Shown here piece by piece: positions 63,777 through 64,000 of a DNA stretch of 64,000 bases. Each line of letters begins with the position of its first letter. Position 1 is the first letter of the stretch. The notes beneath the pieces were generated by a model. The model saw nothing but the letters and a program-made list of their open reading frames with translations. It had not been told where the DNA came from and did not search any database. Source of the stretch: Thiodiazotropha sp040506975 (lineage in GTDB: Bacteria > Pseudomonadota > Gammaproteobacteria > Chromatiales > Chromatiaceae); NCBI GenBank assembly GCA_965211775.1, contig OZ242974.1, positions 372,001-436,000 on the forward strand, in the 5' to 3' direction. The translations under genes were made by a program, and so were the position numbers.

Positions 63777-64000
63777 CTATACACAGGCCGGTAGACCCTT
63801 CTCCAGATCCGGGTAGTCCAACCCGACTCCCAGCTCTTCAAGCAGTTTACGATTGCTCAGTCTGCGTGACTCTTTCAGATAGGAGAGCATCCCTGGCGAT
63901 AGCCTTCGTTGCGCCTCCTCAAGGGAGATGACCGGTGGCCGCGGCAAGTCGAGAAAATCGGCAACCCGGTTGAAATAACGGGTCATCGGTTCAGGGACGC
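63777..64000 (-). CDS. SDR/NAD-dependent epimerase-like protein (C-terminal part)
   Basis: Only the last 74 residues are in the window; the frame is open to the edge. The text RYFNRVADFLDLPRPPVISLEEAQ, SYLKESRRLSNRKLLEELGVGLDYPDLEKGL is typical of the C-terminus of extended SDR proteins related to YeeZ. The Rossmann motif is off-window, so the family call is tentative. Confidence 0.7.
   Translation of the reverse strand, partial: VPEPMTRYFNRVADFLDLPRPPVISLEEAQRRLSPGMLSYLKESRRLSNRKLLEELGVGLDYPDLEKGLPACV

Noticed and set aside
1..64000. CRISPR array, rRNA or tRNA genes, phage integrase or attachment sites
   Set aside because: No regularly spaced direct repeats, tRNA-like cloverleaf or integrase was seen while reading the intergenic stretches; a covariance-model scan would be needed to exclude small RNAs.

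Overview
The window is from a sulfur-oxidising gammaproteobacterium, probably of the Chromatiales/Sedimenticola/Thiodiazotropha type. That lineage is inferred from gene content (aprBA next to a typical gammaproteobacterial housekeeping block) and was not tested. Most of the window is core chromosome in dense operons, punctuated by a recently expanded insertion sequence.

Layout. 1-4.2 kb: a Ycf46-type AAA ATPase gene broken at both ends by two copies of an IS1380-family element. 4.2-7.3 kb: a membrane-anchored response regulator with a periplasmic domain, pterin-4a-carbinolamine dehydratase and a YkgJ cysteine-cluster protein. 7.4-10 kb: aprB-aprA (APS reductase). 10.5-13.5 kb: an operon of a thioredoxin/HEAT protein, an unknown protein, DUF423, an RlmK-like methyltransferase and YqaA. 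13.6-23.7 kb (minus): def-fmt-rsmB-DUF4390-ntrY-ntrX, then trkA-trkH. 23.9-29 kb (plus): lysM-dprA-smg-topA. 29.2-30.8 kb: YqiA-like esterase and a methyltransferase. 30.8-35.9 kb: a cobalamin riboswitch followed by btuB-btuF-btuC-btuD. 36-56.4 kb: an accessory region with small hypothetical, metallochaperone, ceramidase-like and YdjM-like genes, plus IS1595, IS4 and three IS1380 copies. These copies disrupt a tfoX-like gene, a D-cysteine desulfhydrase gene, the IS4 transposase and, through the IS4 element, one of two tandem secreted-protein genes. 56.4-64 kb: GNAT, an RND efflux pair, ubiD, a ParA-type ATPase and the end of an SDR gene.

The five IS1380 copies are nearly identical. The four complete ones are each exactly 1568 bp and flanked by a 4-bp target duplication. 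Removing the element plus one duplication restores an open reading frame in every interrupted gene, so the damage is recent and its order can be read: secreted-protein gene, then IS4, then IS1380 inside IS4.

Other points of note: a hairpin in the IS1380 leader that would mask the transposase ribosome-binding site on read-through transcripts; an in-frame TGA before the apparently conserved tail of the YdjM-like protein; a REC-TM-periplasmic fusion; palindromic repeat families placed mostly between convergent genes; and a perfect REP palindrome inside the btu operon. No rRNA, tRNA or CRISPR array was recognised.
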